Source: a virus. From it: a stretch of 64,000 nucleotides of DNA. The notes under the pieces are model-generated. The model was not told where the DNA came from, made no database searches, and saw only the letters and a program-made list of their open reading frames with translations. Within the stretch, counting starts at the first letter, position 1. Each line of letters starts with the position of its first letter. Shown in pieces: positions 1 to 13,100 of this stretch. The stretch is from IMG/VR virus record IMGVR_UViG_3300036770_008028, positions 62,001 to 126,000 of that record. One strand, 5' to 3'. The translations under genes and the position numbers were made by a program.

Positions 1-2
1 TA

Positions 3-266
3 GACAACAAGGCATCAGAGCTCACCACCGGTGGTGTGAGACTGGGAGGATTCACCAGCACAGTAGAGCGAGGTGCAGTAGATCGCGCAGTGTCTGGCAT
101 TATCAACAATCCCAAGGTGCCTGTGCCAAACTTTGATACGGGATTGTACAGCAACACTCCCACCAGTAACTTGACCTACGAGGGCGACGACCCCATAGTG
201 ATCGAGCGAGTAAATGCTGAACGCCGGCGCCGTGGACTGCCACCTCTGGGCGGCATTGATATCTAG
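3..266 (+). CDS. C-terminal part of a probable virion protein (partial)
   Basis: The frame is already open at the window edge (from position 3) and ends at TAG 264-266, so this is the 3' end of a gene that starts upstream. A GTG at 36 is not a convincing start, because the frame continues unbroken above it. About 87 residues are visible. They are polar, with a basic stretch ERRRRGLPPLGG near the end, and contain no domain I can name. It lies 11 nt before the gp25-like baseplate gene, so by position it is probably a baseplate, tail-hub or tail-tip component. That assignment rests on context only. Confidence 0.6.
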   Translation, partial: DNKASELTTGGVRLGGFTSTVERGAVDRAVSGIINNPKVPVPNFDTGLYSNTPTSNLTYEGDDPIVIERVNAERRRRGLPPLGGIDI

Positions 267-274
267 TTAAATAC
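267..274 (+). promoter_or_regulatory. TTAAATAC, weak match to a T4-type late promoter
   Basis: The octamer TTAAATAC sits 3 nt before the gp25-like start codon. It resembles CATAAATA found before the gp6-like and fibre genes. It is too close to the ATG to leave room for a leader with a Shine-Dalgarno sequence, so its role is doubtful. Confidence 0.2.
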
Positions 275-277
275 AGC

Positions 278-652
278 ATGCCTACGTTCATCGGATTCAA
301 CACCATCAATCAGTTCAAGAAATTCACCCTGGTGGATTTTGAACTGATCAAGAGAGATCTCGCCAATGCTTTCAATATCCAGCAGGGAGAATTGCCAGGT
401 CGGCCAGCCTATGGTACCACGCTCTGGAGTTATGTGTTTGAGAGCCAGACTCCAGAAAGCCAGCAGGCTATCCTGCAGGAGATACAACGGGTGGCCGGCG
501 GTGATCCCAGGATCTACATCGCGGACGCCAATGCATATCCACAGGACAATGGTATACTGATAGAGATCTTGGTGCAGGTAGTGGCCAGTGAGACTGCCGA
601 GCGCCTGGTCATATTCTTTGATCAAGAAACACGCAGGGCCAGTTTCATCTAA
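278..652 (+). CDS. gp25: gp25-like baseplate wedge protein
   Basis: This 124-residue protein matches the gp25 family of contractile-tail baseplate wedges (T4 gp25 is about 132 residues). Members sit at the sheath-baseplate junction and help start sheath polymerisation. The diagnostic stretch is the early 'NIQQGELPGRPAYGTTLWS' (about residues 33-51), corresponding to the family's 'tpkGErvmrPdfGsgl' region, followed by a helical segment with regularly spaced acidic residues. No Shine-Dalgarno is obvious before ATG 278. The next gene is the gp6-like wedge protein, the usual neighbour in T4-like phages of aquatic bacteria. Confidence rests on length, the motif and synteny. Confidence 0.88.
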   Translation: MPTFIGFNTINQFKKFTLVDFELIKRDLANAFNIQQGELPGRPAYGTTLWSYVFESQTPESQQAILQEIQRVAGGDPRIYIADANAYPQDNGILIEILVQVVASETAERLVIFFDQETRRASFI

Positions 653-673
653 AACTGCGCAGTTTTTGACTGC

Positions 674-681
674 CATAAATA
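674..681 (+). promoter_or_regulatory. CATAAATA, T4-type late promoter candidate
   Basis: CATAAATA lies 18 nt upstream of the gp6-like start codon. T4-like phages use TATAAATA (NATAAATA in marine relatives) as the -10-only late promoter read by a phage sigma factor. The same octamer occurs twice before the fibre gene at 19309. A start about 6-7 nt downstream would give a very short leader. Confidence 0.5.
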
Positions 682-699
682 TCAGAAAGATGAGATGCC

Positions 700-3600
700 A
701 TGGCCAAAACCGCTAGACAGACTGCTATTTTCGGTGTAGAAGACTGGAAAAGACTGTATCAGACTTTCCGTGAAGCCGACTTCCAATCCTATGATTTCGA
801 GACCCTACGCAAGAGTTTTGTTGACTATCTCCGCGTGTACTATCCGGAAACGTTCAATGATTACATAGAATCTTCTGAATTCATAGCCCTGCTTGATGTG
901 ATGGCGTTCATGGGCCAGGCTCTGGCCTTCCGTAATGATCTCAATGCTAGGGAAAACTTCTTAGACACTGCGGAGCGACGAGATTCTGTGGTTCGTTTGG
1001 CCAACTTGGTTAGTTATACTCCCAAACGCAATCAAGCGGCACAGGGTTTTCTCAAAGTGTTTTCTGTGGCCACCACAGAAAATCTCACAGATTTCAACGG
1101 AATCAGCCTGGCCAATGTCACTGTGGATTGGAACGATCCTACCAATCCCAACTGGTTAGAACAGTTCACTCAGATCATCAATGCTGCCTTGGTGGACAGC
1201 CAGAAATTTGGACGTCCGGGTGCCAGCCAGAACATCCTGGGTGTGCGCACCGACGAGTATGCGATCAATATCGTGCCAGGCTTTCTAGCAGTGGTGCCTT
1301 ATACTGCCACGGTTGATGGTGTGAACATGCCTTTTGAAGCTGTGTCTGCCACCACCGAAGGACAAGACTACGTTTACGAACCTGCACCTCGACCATCGGG
1401 TGTGTTCAATATCTTGTATCGCAATGATCAACTGGGATTCGGCAGCGATGACACAGGCTTTTTCTTCCTGTTCAAGCAGGGTGTGTTGCAGAATCAGGAT
1501 TTCAACTTGGCAGAGGCAGTGGCCAACCGTACAGTGAATATCAACATTGAAGGCTGTAATCAAGAAGACCACTGGCTTTATAAACTGGATGACGTGGGCA
1601 GCATCGCAGATGAGTGGACGTTTGTGGAAAGCATCTATGCTGGCGCGGTTGAACAACTGGCACCGGACCAACGACAACTGTACTCTATAACCAGCCGCGC
1701 CAATGATCAGATCACTCTTACCTTTGGCGACGGGGTGTTTGCAGAAATTCCCGTAGGTTTTTTCCGAGCCTATGTACGGGCGTCAAATGGTCTGCAGTAT
1801 ATCATCAACCCGGAAGAAATGCAGGCGGTGCCTATCACGCTGTCTTACATATCTCGATTTGGCAGACTAGAAACACTGACCTTGACCTGTGGTATCACAC
1901 AACCTGTGAGCAATGCTCAGCCACGCGAGACCATACAGGAAATCAAGCAACGTGCTCCGGCGCGTTACTACACCCAGAACAGGATGGTGAACGGTGAAGA
2001 CTACAATAACTTTCCCTTCACGAAGTTCAATTCTATCATCAAGAGCAAGGCCGTGGCCCGCAGTAGCATCGGTACAAGTCGTTACATCGATCTCACGGAT
2101 ATCACCGGAAAATATTCATCTACCAATATCTTTGCCAGCGACGGGCTGATCTATCGCGAGAATGTGTTGCCCACTTTCAATTTCGCATGGATCAATCGCA
2201 ACGAGATCGTGGATGTGATCAACAATTCAGTGGAACCATTGTTGGGCACACGCAGCCTCAACCAGTTTTACTATGCCAATTTCATCCGTCCCAATCTCGC
2301 TGTGCTCAATCTATCTTGGCAGCAGAGCACGAGATTGGTCAACGAAACAACTGGATTTTTCTATGTAGGCACTGCGGCCTCGCCGAGACCCATTGGAGAG
2401 TTTTCCAGCAACAACACCAGATACATCACACAGGGCAGCCTGATTAAATTTGAACCACCCGCGGGATTTTTCTTTGATGCCAACAATCGGCTGGTGGCAG
2501 GTGTACCTGTGCGAGCCGATGAAAAATTGGTAGTCTGGGCCACAGTCACAGCAGTGGTAGGTGATGGCACCAATCAAGGACAGGGCAATCTCGACGATGG
2601 ATCTGGCCCAGTGACCTTGAACAATTTCGTGCCAACTGGCGCACGAGCCACACAGGTCATTCCTAAATTTTCCACAGATCTTACCAGCACTGTAGAAAAC
2701 AGCGCGATACAGCAGATCGAACTGTTTCGTAATTTCGGCCTGGGATATAACAATCTCGCAGGTGAATGGTACGTGATCACCAGCACCAATCTCGCTGCTG
2801 ATGCTGCATTCAGTCTGGCCAACCAGCAGAGCACCGCAGGAACCAATCTTGATGCATCGTGGCTGGTGCAGTTTGTCACGGATGGTGTGAGTTATACCGT
2901 GACCAGCCGCGGCCTAGATTATCTCTGGGGATCAGTGATACAGACACGTTTCACATTTGATGGCAGCGAAGAAGTCTACGATAGCCGCACAGGCCTGGTG
3001 ATCAATGATTTCGTCCGAGCGCTCAAGACCAACAGTCGACCTGATACCAACGAACCATTGACCAATGATATCACCATGGACATCATCGCGCAGCCGGTTG
3101 AAAGCGATGGATATGTCAACGATTATCAGGTCGTGGTTAGTTACGCTGACAGCGATGCTGATGGGGTCGCTGACGATCCTGATTTCTTTGATACCTTGGT
3201 AGCGCCCACAGTGGATTCCACACGCAAACTGGTGTTCTTGCAACTAGTCACTGACTTCGATGATCTTGAGAGATATCTTCCAGTGGCCAGCGGAGTGGTT
3301 AACACGCTTTATGCAACCAAAGATGCCATAGAATTAGTGAAAACTGAATTTGTAGATGGCCAGATTTTTTACGCCACTACAGAACAGGCTTTCTATGAAC
3401 TAGAAGTTGACGTGATCAATGGTGTGATCCAGCGTGTTCTGGTACCTCGCACAGACTTTGAATCTCGGGTGGGACGCCAGGATCTTTATTTCCAATATCG
3501 TCACAATTCGCCATTGACCAACGTGATCGATCCGGGTGTGACCAATATCATCGATCTCTATGTAGTGGTGCAGGAATACTATACCCAGTATCAGAATTAC

Positions 3601-4170
3601 ATACGTGACACCACTGGCTCTGTTCCAGAGCCTCCTATTCCGACTCTGGGACAGTTGACCACGGCCTATTCTGGACTCAATGATTTCAAGATGATATCGG
3701 ATAACATCGTACTGAATTCTGTGTTATTCAAACCCTTGTTTGGCGCTAAAGCCGCTCCAGAACTCAGAGCAGTGATCAAAGTGGTGCGTGCGCCAAAGAC
3801 CACGGCTTCGGTAAGCGAGATCAAGAGCCAGGTAGTGGCCAATATGAACAACTATTTCAGCATTGACAAATGGGACTTTGGTGACAGTTTCTTCTTCTCG
3901 GAGTTGGCAGCATATCTGCATGAGCAGATGGGCAGCATCATCAGTTCTGTGGTGTTGGTGCCGTTGAATCCTCTCAAGAGTTTTGGAGATCTCTACGAAA
4001 TAAGATCCGCACCTAACGAGATTTTCGTCAATGCTACCACGGTCACTGACGTAGAAGTGATCGAAGCATTGACACAGAGTAATCTCCGTAGCCAGACCGC
4101 AGTTTCTGGACTGGCACCTACCAGCATCAGCCAAGGTACTGCAGGCCGCGGCACAGTGACAGGCGCATGA
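700..4170 (+). CDS. gp6: gp6-like baseplate wedge protein, enlarged
   Basis: This 1156-residue protein has an N-terminus typical of gp6 of T4-like phages: 'FREADFQSYDFETLRKSFVD' followed by 'YYPETFNDYIESSEFIALLD' and 'MAFMGQALAFRNDLNARENF'. gp6 dimerises to form the inner ring of the baseplate. T4 gp6 is about 660 residues. Here extra beta-rich segments lie in the middle (roughly residues 500-900), and the conserved-looking C-terminal part (about 950-1130) includes 'LFGAKAAPELRAVIKVVRAP'. The gene follows gp25 by 47 nt and is preceded by CATAAATA at 674. It ends in TGA one nucleotide before the ATG of the giant structural gene, so the two are probably translationally coupled. Confidence 0.88.
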   Translation: MAKTARQTAIFGVEDWKRLYQTFREADFQSYDFETLRKSFVDYLRVYYPETFNDYIESSEFIALLDVMAFMGQALAFRNDLNARENFLDTAERRDSVVRLANLVSYTPKRNQAAQGFLKVFSVATTENLTDFNGISLANVTVDWNDPTNPNWLEQFTQIINAALVDSQKFGRPGASQNILGVRTDEYAINIVPGFLAVVPYTATVDGVNMPFEAVSATTEGQDYVYEPAPRPSGVFNILYRNDQLGFGSDDTGFFFLFKQGVLQNQDFNLAEAVANRTVNINIEGCNQEDHWLYKLDDVGSIADEWTFVESIYAGAVEQLAPDQRQLYSITSRANDQITLTFGDGVFAEIPVGFFRAYVRASNGLQYIINPEEMQAVPITLSYISRFGRLETLTLTCGITQPVSNAQPRETIQEIKQRAPARYYTQNRMVNGEDYNNFPFTKFNSIIKSKAVARSSIGTSRYIDLTDITGKYSSTNIFASDGLIYRENVLPTFNFAWINRNEIVDVINNSVEPLLGTRSLNQFYYANFIRPNLAVLNLSWQQSTRLVNETTGFFYVGTAASPRPIGEFSSNNTRYITQGSLIKFEPPAGFFFDANNRLVAGVPVRADEKLVVWATVTAVVGDGTNQGQGNLDDGSGPVTLNNFVPTGARATQVIPKFSTDLTSTVENSAIQQIELFRNFGLGYNNLAGEWYVITSTNLAADAAFSLANQQSTAGTNLDASWLVQFVTDGVSYTVTSRGLDYLWGSVIQTRFTFDGSEEVYDSRTGLVINDFVRALKTNSRPDTNEPLTNDITMDIIAQPVESDGYVNDYQVVVSYADSDADGVADDPDFFDTLVAPTVDSTRKLVFLQLVTDFDDLERYLPVASGVVNTLYATKDAIELVKTEFVDGQIFYATTEQAFYELEVDVINGVIQRVLVPRTDFESRVGRQDLYFQYRHNSPLTNVIDPGVTNIIDLYVVVQEYYTQYQNYIRDTTGSVPEPPIPTLGQLTTAYSGLNDFKMISDNIVLNSVLFKPLFGAKAAPELRAVIKVVRAPKTTASVSEIKSQVVANMNNYFSIDKWDFGDSFFFSELAAYLHEQMGSIISSVVLVPLNPLKSFGDLYEIRSAPNEIFVNATTVTDVEVIEALTQSNLRSQTAVSGLAPTSISQGTAGRGTVTGA

Positions 4171-4171
4171 T

Positions 4172-7100
4172 ATGGCAAGACGCAGAACAGTAGACCTACT
4201 ACCTGAGATTTTCCGCACCGAAACCAACCGGCAGTTCCTGTCGGCCACCTTGGATCAACTCGCACAGGAACCCAACCTCAAGCGCACACAAGGTTATGTA
4301 GGTCGCCGAGTCGGGCCTGGAGTCAACCCTGCCGATAACTACGTAGCAGAATCTACGGCCGCACGAGCAGATTACCAGTTAGAACCAGGAGTGGTATTCT
4401 TCAGACCAGAGACCACCACGGCCACGGATGCTATCACGTATCCTGGCATGATCGATGCCTTGGCTTTGCAAGGTGCCAACACCGACCGCCAAGATCGATT
4501 GTTCCAGAGCCAGTACTATTCCTGGGATCCATTCTGCGATCTAGACAAGTTTACCAATTATAGCCAATACTACTGGTTGCCAGAAGGCCCGGATTCAGTA
4601 GATGTAAGTTCGGCATTCTATCCTACCACCGATTCGTGGGAAGTCACACGCAGCGGGGGTGCTTACCAGTTCAGCGACGAAGCCGGCAACAATCCTGTGA
4701 TCACTTTGGTACGTGGCGGCAACTATACCTTTGATGTGAGCCAGACTGGAAATCCGTTCTGGATACAGGCTGCTCCGGGCATCGCTGGCACCATGCCAGG
4801 TACGCCCAACATCTCTAGCCGCAATGTGCTAGGAGTGATCAACAACGGCGAAGATCTTGGTACAGTGACGTTTAATGTACCTCTCAAGACCGCACAAAAT
4901 TTCTTCTATGGACTTACCGATATCGGCACGGTGGATCTGATCACCGATATTAAATTCAACGAAATCAATAACATCTACGTCAGTGAATTCCTGCAGCGAT
5001 ATCCAGATGGTATCGACGGTATCACCAATCTTAACAATCGCACAGTGGTATTCACCAACCGAATTGAAAATGCACAGGACGGTGGATGGCAGATAACCAC
5101 ACAGTTTGATCCTCTGTTGAGAGAACAACCTCCTGAGATTATTACCAATGGTCTTCCTGGAAGTTTTGACACTACTTTGTTTGATCAGACCACGGACATC
5201 GCCACACAAGCACAACGCTATAGTATATGGCAGATACAGTATATCTTGGACAATGATGGTCAGCCTTTCATGCGCCTCGGCAGCATCCGTCCGGTGCCTA
5301 ATCTCAACAAGTTCAGCATAGCATTTGGTACTGAATTCAGCAGCACCCAGTGGTACAAAAATGCCGAGGGATTTTTTGAGCGCATACCGTTGCTTACCGC
5401 GGTGCTGGATACCTTGTATTATCAAGATGGCACAGATCCCACTATCTTTGGTCGTATACAACTGGTAGATCAGAGCGAAAACAATCCAATCAACATCGAC
5501 GATATCATTGGGGCTAAAAATTATATATCGCCCAATGGTGTGGTATTCACCAATGGACTCAAAGTACAGTTCCGCGGGCTAACCGAACCTGCACGTTATC
5601 AGGATCTTGAGTACTATGTGGAAGGTGTGGGTACGGGTCCCGGAATCGACAGTCGTGTGGGATTTATCGACGGTGAAGCCTATTTCGGTGCTTATCATAC
5701 TGTGGGCACGCAGAAGGTCACTGGTGCCACACAGAGCACTGAATTTTTCCAACAGTACATCTATGACACTGTGGAAGAAAGCCTGCTTAATATCGGCGCC
5801 GGAACTCCAGCCGGGGCTCCTTTGCCTCCAGATGGAATATTGAATGCCACGGTGGGCAACGGTATCAAATTGTTGCCAGTATCTAGTTTTGTCACTCCTG
5901 AAACGTATACTCGCAGCCTAAGTACACCTTACGACAGCACTCCTTACGATGCTACACCCTATGATGACACACTGAATGCACCTATCATTCCAGACTACAT
6001 CACTATAAATCGTGCCAGCCGAGATCTCAACCCCTGGACACGCAGCAATAGATGGTTCCACAGAGACGTGATCCAGGCTACGGCAGATTACAACAATCAG
6101 ATACCAATTTTTGACAATGATGCCCGCGGCAAGCGCCCCATCATTGAATTCCGCAACAATCTCAAACTGTTTAATTTTGGAACACAGGCCAAGATCCCAG
6201 TCAACATAGTGGACTTCCAAGAAACAGATGCACTCAGCAACATCAATGGCCAATTGGGCTACGGTGTTGACGGGTACAATTTCATCGACGGATCTTTGGT
6301 GATATTCGCTGCGGATATCGATCCAGATGTGCGCAATCGCATCTATCGGGTGGAGTTCATCGATCCTGATGGCACAGATGCATCGCCCAGGATCATCAAT
6401 CTCGAAACAGTTTTCCAAGGGGAAGCCTTGGTCAATCAAACAGTGGTCAGTCTCAGTGGAACCACCCAACAAGGACTGAGTTACTGGTTTGATGGCAGCA
6501 ACTGGATTCCGACACAGCAGAAAACCGGAGTGAATCAGGCTCCCTTGTTTGATGTCTATGATATCACTGGGCACAGTCTTAGCGATCAAACGGTGTACCC
6601 CAGCAGCACATTTGCCGGTAGTCGATTGTTCGGTTATGCAGTGGGCGGCACACAGAGATCCGACGAAGTGTTGGGATTCGCTCTGCAGTTCCTCAACATC
6701 AACAACGTGGGCGACATCGTCTTTGAGAATTATTTCTACACAGACACATTCCTCTACGTGAGGAATTCTGTGAGCCAGACAGAACCCATCAGCATAGGCT
6801 TCGTGCGCCAGTATGTGGATCGTACATCATTCTCAGATCTCATCGGATGGCAACGAGCAGCAGCAGAAAATCGCAGCCGCCAGGTGTTTAGATTCATATA
6901 TGACGATACGCCGTTGGTTTTGGATATACCAGTGGATGAAACTGCGGTGTATGCTCCGCTGCAGGTATTCCAAGGAACCACTTTCCTTGACCCCGATCAG
7001 TATACCTATGTGATTTCGGACAATGCCACAGTGATCACCATCACAGATCCTCCAGAGACTGGCACCATCATCGAAGTACAGGTGATCAGCAATGAGACCA

Positions 7101-10100
7101 GTGGTGTGGGTTTTTACCAGGTGCCATTGAATCTAGAAAACAATCCTCTCAATGAAAATTCAGAGAGGTTCACACTGGGCACTATCCGCACGCATTATCA
7201 GAGTATCGGACAGAATCTCCGAGACATCCGCGGTGACATCGACGGTCCCAACAATTCTCGAGACCTGGGCAATATCTTGCCCTACGGCGATAACATCGTG
7301 CAACACAGTTCGCCATTGGCCTTGTCCGGAGTATTCCTCCGTCGTCAGCAGTATGAAGTGATCTCGGCCATAGAGTTCAACTCGAGAGAATATCAAAAAT
7401 ACAAAGCCCTGTTGATTGATCTGGCCGGCAAAGGTGATTTTGTCAACAATACTCCCACACAGGTACTAGACACAGTGATGACCGAGATCGCTCTCACACG
7501 CAGCGATGTCAGTCCTTTCTATTGGTCAGACATGGTACCTTTTGGACAGAACTACACAGAGACCGTGTACACATTCAGTGCGATCAGTACTTCTACCTTT
7601 GACACCCGACAGACCTATGATTATACCCAGAGCAACTTCCAGGGTCTCAATGTCTATCTCAATGGGCGCATACTCACACGAGGTTACGATTACGAAACAG
7701 GAATAGACAGCCCCACTGTGACTATCACGGTGCCATTGACAGTGGGAGATGTGATCTCGATCCGCGAATTTGCTGTCACATACGGCAACTTTGTACCCAA
7801 TACCCCTACCAAGATGGGTTTGTACGGTGCCTATCGTCCACAGAAATTCCTAGACGAAACCTATGTCACACCCACGGAAGTGATACAGGGTCATGACGGA
7901 TCCATCACTGTGGCCTTTGGCGATTATCGCGATGATGTGTTACTGGAATTTGAAACACGCATATTCAACAACATCAAGATAACGAGTTCGATTCCTTTGA
8001 CCCAGGATGAAATCATTCCCGGACAATGGAGACAGACCGATTACACGCTCCAAGAGATAACAAATATTCTCGCGCCTGACTTTTTGAGTTGGGTTGGCTG
8101 GAACAAACTTGACTACACCGCCCAGACCTATGTTAGCGACAACGGATTCACTTGGAACTACAGTCAGAGCGCCAACAAGATCGATCAACAACCATTGCTG
8201 GGAGCCTGGAGAGGCATATACAACTATTACTATGACACCACTACTCCCAACACCACACCGTGGGAAATGCTGGGATTTTCTGAAAAGCCAAATTGGTGGG
8301 AAGACTACTACGGCCCTGCACCTTATACTTCGGGCAACTTGGTGCTGTGGGAAGATCTGGCCAATGGTCTGGTGAGAGATCCTGATGGTGAATATGTGAT
8401 ACCCCTATTCCGCCGGCCGGACTTGCTGCAAGTTATCCCGTCGGGATCAGAAGGTGCGCTGTTACCACCCATTGACGTGGCCACCGGCAACTATGACGCG
8501 ACCAGTTTCCGTAGATCCTGGGTGTTTGGTGACGATGGTCCGGTAGAGAATGTGTGGCGCACATCATCCGCCTGGCCATTCGCTGTGATGCGGCTATTGG
8601 CCTTGACCAAACCAGCCAAATTTTTCAGTCTGTTTGCGGACCGAGATCGCTATGTGTTTGATCCGAATCTGGATCAGTATCTCTGGGACGGCCGTTATAG
8701 ACTAGATGCCAAGCAGTTGACTCCTCTCTACGGCGAAGCCATAGACGGCCAGGCCACAAGCAAAGCAAGTTACATCAATTGGATAATTGATTATAATCGC
8801 CAGCGCGGCACCAACAGCACAGTGAGTCTTACCGAAACTCTCAACAACATTGGGGTACGGCTGTGCTGGCGCGTGGGCGGTTTTACTGACAAACGCTATC
8901 TCAAACTTTTCACAGAGCGCTCGACACCCAACAGCCTCAACACCAGCCTGCTGCTGCCGGACGAGAGTTATCAGATCTTGCTATACAAGAATCAACCATT
9001 CCGCCAGAGTGTGTTCAGCAGTGTTGTGGTACAGAGCACGGACACAGGGTGGCAGGTGTACGGATACAGCACCACACGTCCTTATTTCAATGTGCTGGCC
9101 AGCAGGCCCAATGGTAATTTTACCGTGATAACTGCCGGCGGTCAGACCGTGAGGGTAGCGTTGGACCACAGTGATGACGTGGTACAGGTGCCCTACGGAT
9201 ATACCTTTACCTCACTCACGGCCGTGTGTGATTTCCTTTACAGTTACGGTCTGCTGTTAGAACAGCAGGGATTCGTGTTCGACACACGTGAAAATGGTTA
9301 TATCATGAACTGGCTGCAGATGGCCCAGGAATTTTTGTATTGGGCTAATCAAGGCTGGGCTCCTGGATCGATCATCAACCTCAATCCAGGAGCCACAAGA
9401 GTATCTATCTCACAACCTTTCAGTGTGGTGGACAGCCTGGCTGAATTGCGACCAGAAAATCTCATTCTGAATCAAAATCGTCAACCATTACCGTCCGGCA
9501 ATCTCGTGATAGAACGCCTGGAAAACAAATTCCAGGTCACCAGTCTGACCAGTGATACCATAAATTTCCTCAATCTCAACTTCACAGCCTTTGAACATCT
9601 GGTCATCATTGACAACGTCACTGTGTTTGCTGATCTCATATATGAGCCCGTGACTGGTGCACGCCAGAGCCGTATCTTGGTATCCGGTGCCATCTCCGGC
9701 GACTGGAACGGCACAGTAGATGCGCCAGGTTTTGTGCTCAACGAAGACAACATACAGGAATGGCGACCAAATCAGCAGTACAGCAAGGGCGAGATCGTGT
9801 TGTTCAAGAACGAATACTGGTCCGCTTCTGAGATCATACAGCCTTCTCAAGAATTTGATTACACACTCTGGGTCAAGAGTGACTATGACCAGATACAGAC
9901 TGGCCTCCTGCCCAATGCTGCCAATGCTTCTGACCAATTGGCATCTGCGTATTCCATCTATGATGCGGCCCTGGATCAAGAAGTGGATCTGTTCAGTTTT
10001 GGATTGATTGGATTCCGTCCGAGAGAGTACATGCAGGCCCTGAATCTCGACGATGTCAGCCAAGTAGGATTGTACCAGCAGTTCCTAGGCAGCAAAGGCA

Positions 10101-13100
10101 CACTGCGCAGCGCAGAAATTTTCAGTCTGGCCGATCTGGGCAAAGAAATCGCGCAGTATGATATTGATGAATACTGGGCCATCCAGCGCAGCCAGTACGG
10201 CGCTACTGCCAATCGTAATTACATAGAACTACAACTCAATGCCGCTTTGCTCAAGAGCGATCCCAGTCTGGTGCAGGTTGTACAACCCCAACAGGTCTCG
10301 CAGGCCGACCAGGCAATTTTATTGCAAAACATCTGGAAAAGCAGTGCACCGTTGAACAGCACTGATATATTCCCTACCACGCTGGTAGCAGCACGTGATG
10401 CATCTTTGCCGTCGGCTGGCTATGTCAATCTTGAAGATGTAAACTTTACCACGTTTGATCTTGACACACTCACTGATATATTGAGCAGGATCGGCAGCAT
10501 CGAACAATTGGCCGTGGGCAGCACTATCTGGGTAGCCAAAAGCAACGCCTACGATTGGAATGTGTATCGAGCCGAGCGAGTTCCTGGAAATATCATCACA
10601 GTCAGTGACAATCTCGATGGCCTTGCTCTCGTGGAGTTCAATCGCCAGCACGGATTGAACACTGGAAATCAACTGGTCATCAGATTCTTCGACGAAGAAA
10701 TTGACGGTGCATATCGCGTGCGCGGTGTCCCCAGCCTTACCAGCCTGTTGATTGATTACCAGTTTGTAGGTGCTCAGACCACAGCTACTGGCCAAGGACT
10801 GGGATTCACTCTGCAGACTGCTCGAGTCGCACAAGCCAGTGACATAGTGGGATTGTCCTACAGCAAATTACTTGTACCAGGCAGCCTTACTTGGGTCGAC
10901 GACATCGGTATCGGCCGCTGGGCCGTGATAGAAAAAACCAATCCGTTTACTCCAGCAGACCAGGTAGATCCTGAACTTCCTGTGGAGAATTCTCGATTTG
11001 GCGCCAGCCTCACACAAGGCTTCCAGAATCTGGCAGCCATGGTTGGCGCACCGGGCTACGCCGGAGATGACAGTGCTCTGTCCGGAGCCAAAGGTGCGGT
11101 CTATACCTATGTCAAGATCGACACTGGTCGTTATGCACAGAACATAATCCTGTTGCTAGAAACTGAAGAAGCTCAAGGATTTGGCAATGCCATGGACATG
11201 GGCGACCAGACCTGGGCCGTGATAGGCGCATCAGCCAGTTGGAGCGGACGCGGTTATGCCGTGATTATATTCAATCCTCCCACCAGCAATGCATTCACTC
11301 AGCATCAGATCTTGCTGAGAGACACAGATGTGCAGGCCGGCGACGAGTTTGGCTACAGCGTGACTATCAGCCAAAATGAACGTTGGCTCTATGTGGGTGC
11401 ACCGGGCAACAACAGAGTTTTCGCCTATGGTCGTGTGGACGTACAAGAACAAAGCGTGCGATATGTCACCGACGGGGAAACCGGTGCCTTTAATTACAAC
11501 AATTCTATCACAGTAGCTGATGGTAGTCAGTTGGTAGTGGTACTCAATAATGTGGTACAGATCCTCAATACCGATTTCACGATAGAAAGTGGCAACGTTG
11601 TTTTCCCAGCGCCACCCCTCACGGGACTACCACTGATAATCACACGTCGCACCACACTGACTCCAGTGGGAGACGGAATAGAAGATACCTATGATCTCAG
11701 TGAGTTATATTCTGCTGATAATATCTATAGTTTTGCGGTCTATCTAGACAATGTGATACAGCGTCCTTACCAAGACTATACTTTCGACAGCAATACCAAA
11801 GAATTGGTATTTGCAGACCCGCCGGCAAATACCTCGCAGATTTCCATCAGGGCCACTACCTGGTGGCGTCCAGTCGCCGCACTCACTGATGCTGGGGTAG
11901 TCAATGGTGCGAGATTTGGTAACAGTGTCAGCACCACTACAGATGGCCGACAGGTCCTGATCGGAGCACCGTTCCAAGGACAAGCCGACACAGTGTCTGT
12001 GGCAGCAGGATCTTTTTCGATCGGCCTCGATTATCAGATTGAAACAGTGGGCACCACAGATTTTACCTTGATCGGCGCTGCTTCCAACACTGTGGGACTG
12101 GTTTTCACAGCCACAGGAACAGGCACCGGTAACGGCACAGCAGTACGCTATCAGCGACAAGGTTGTACCTATGTGTTTGATCGCTCAGTGGAAAGATTCC
12201 AGATAACCAATGCTTCACAGACTACGTACACCACTGTCGAGAGCTTGACCAATCCGGGTGCTCCGATCAATGTAAAACTCAACGGATCTTTCCTCACAAA
12301 CTCCACAGGCAATCCCAGCGGAGGATTCTCTATCACAGGTGCCAACACCGTGGACATTTCAGTGGATCTTGCTGTGGGAGACATCCTGGAGATAGAAACC
12401 AATCAATTTACTCTATTGCAGGTCATCGAGGACAGCGCACCATTCGAATCGGCCCGCTACGGCACAGTAGTGGATCAATGTATCAATGACTGTAGTCTGT
12501 ATGTCGCTGCGCCTTATGATGGTAGCGTGCTGCCTGAGGCCGGACATGTGCAGTTCTTGCAGAATCAGAGCAGAGTCTATGGCACGACCACTTCTCGTCG
12601 GGCCAATGCTACACTGACTCCGGGAGAATACCTGCGCGTCAATAATACCTATCTGGCAGTGAGCACACCTGCTACCTGGAGTTCTCTGTCAGCGTATGCG
12701 GCTGGAACTTTCGTGCTAGACGGTACAGATCTGTTCCGCGCTGTCATTGCTGTACCGGTAGGCACAGCGATCACCGATCTTGATCACTGGTTACCTACAA
12801 ATTGGGCTGCTGTTCTGTCTCAAGACATCAATGATAGCGGCATCCCCAACGTGTCAGCCAGCCTCACTGACAGCGATGTAGAATTTGAAGGTGATGGAGA
12901 TACCACTGAATTCTCTGTGGGCACAGCCTACTCTGCGGCAGATTCATACACAACTTTGGTTTATGTTGACAATGTGATACAAGCTTCGCCTGGTGACTAT
13001 GTCTACGACAACAATGATGAGACTGTGACATTCTCGACGGCACCCAATCGTGGTTCTACTGTCAGAGTCATAGCTTCGAGACTGATCATATCCGTGATCA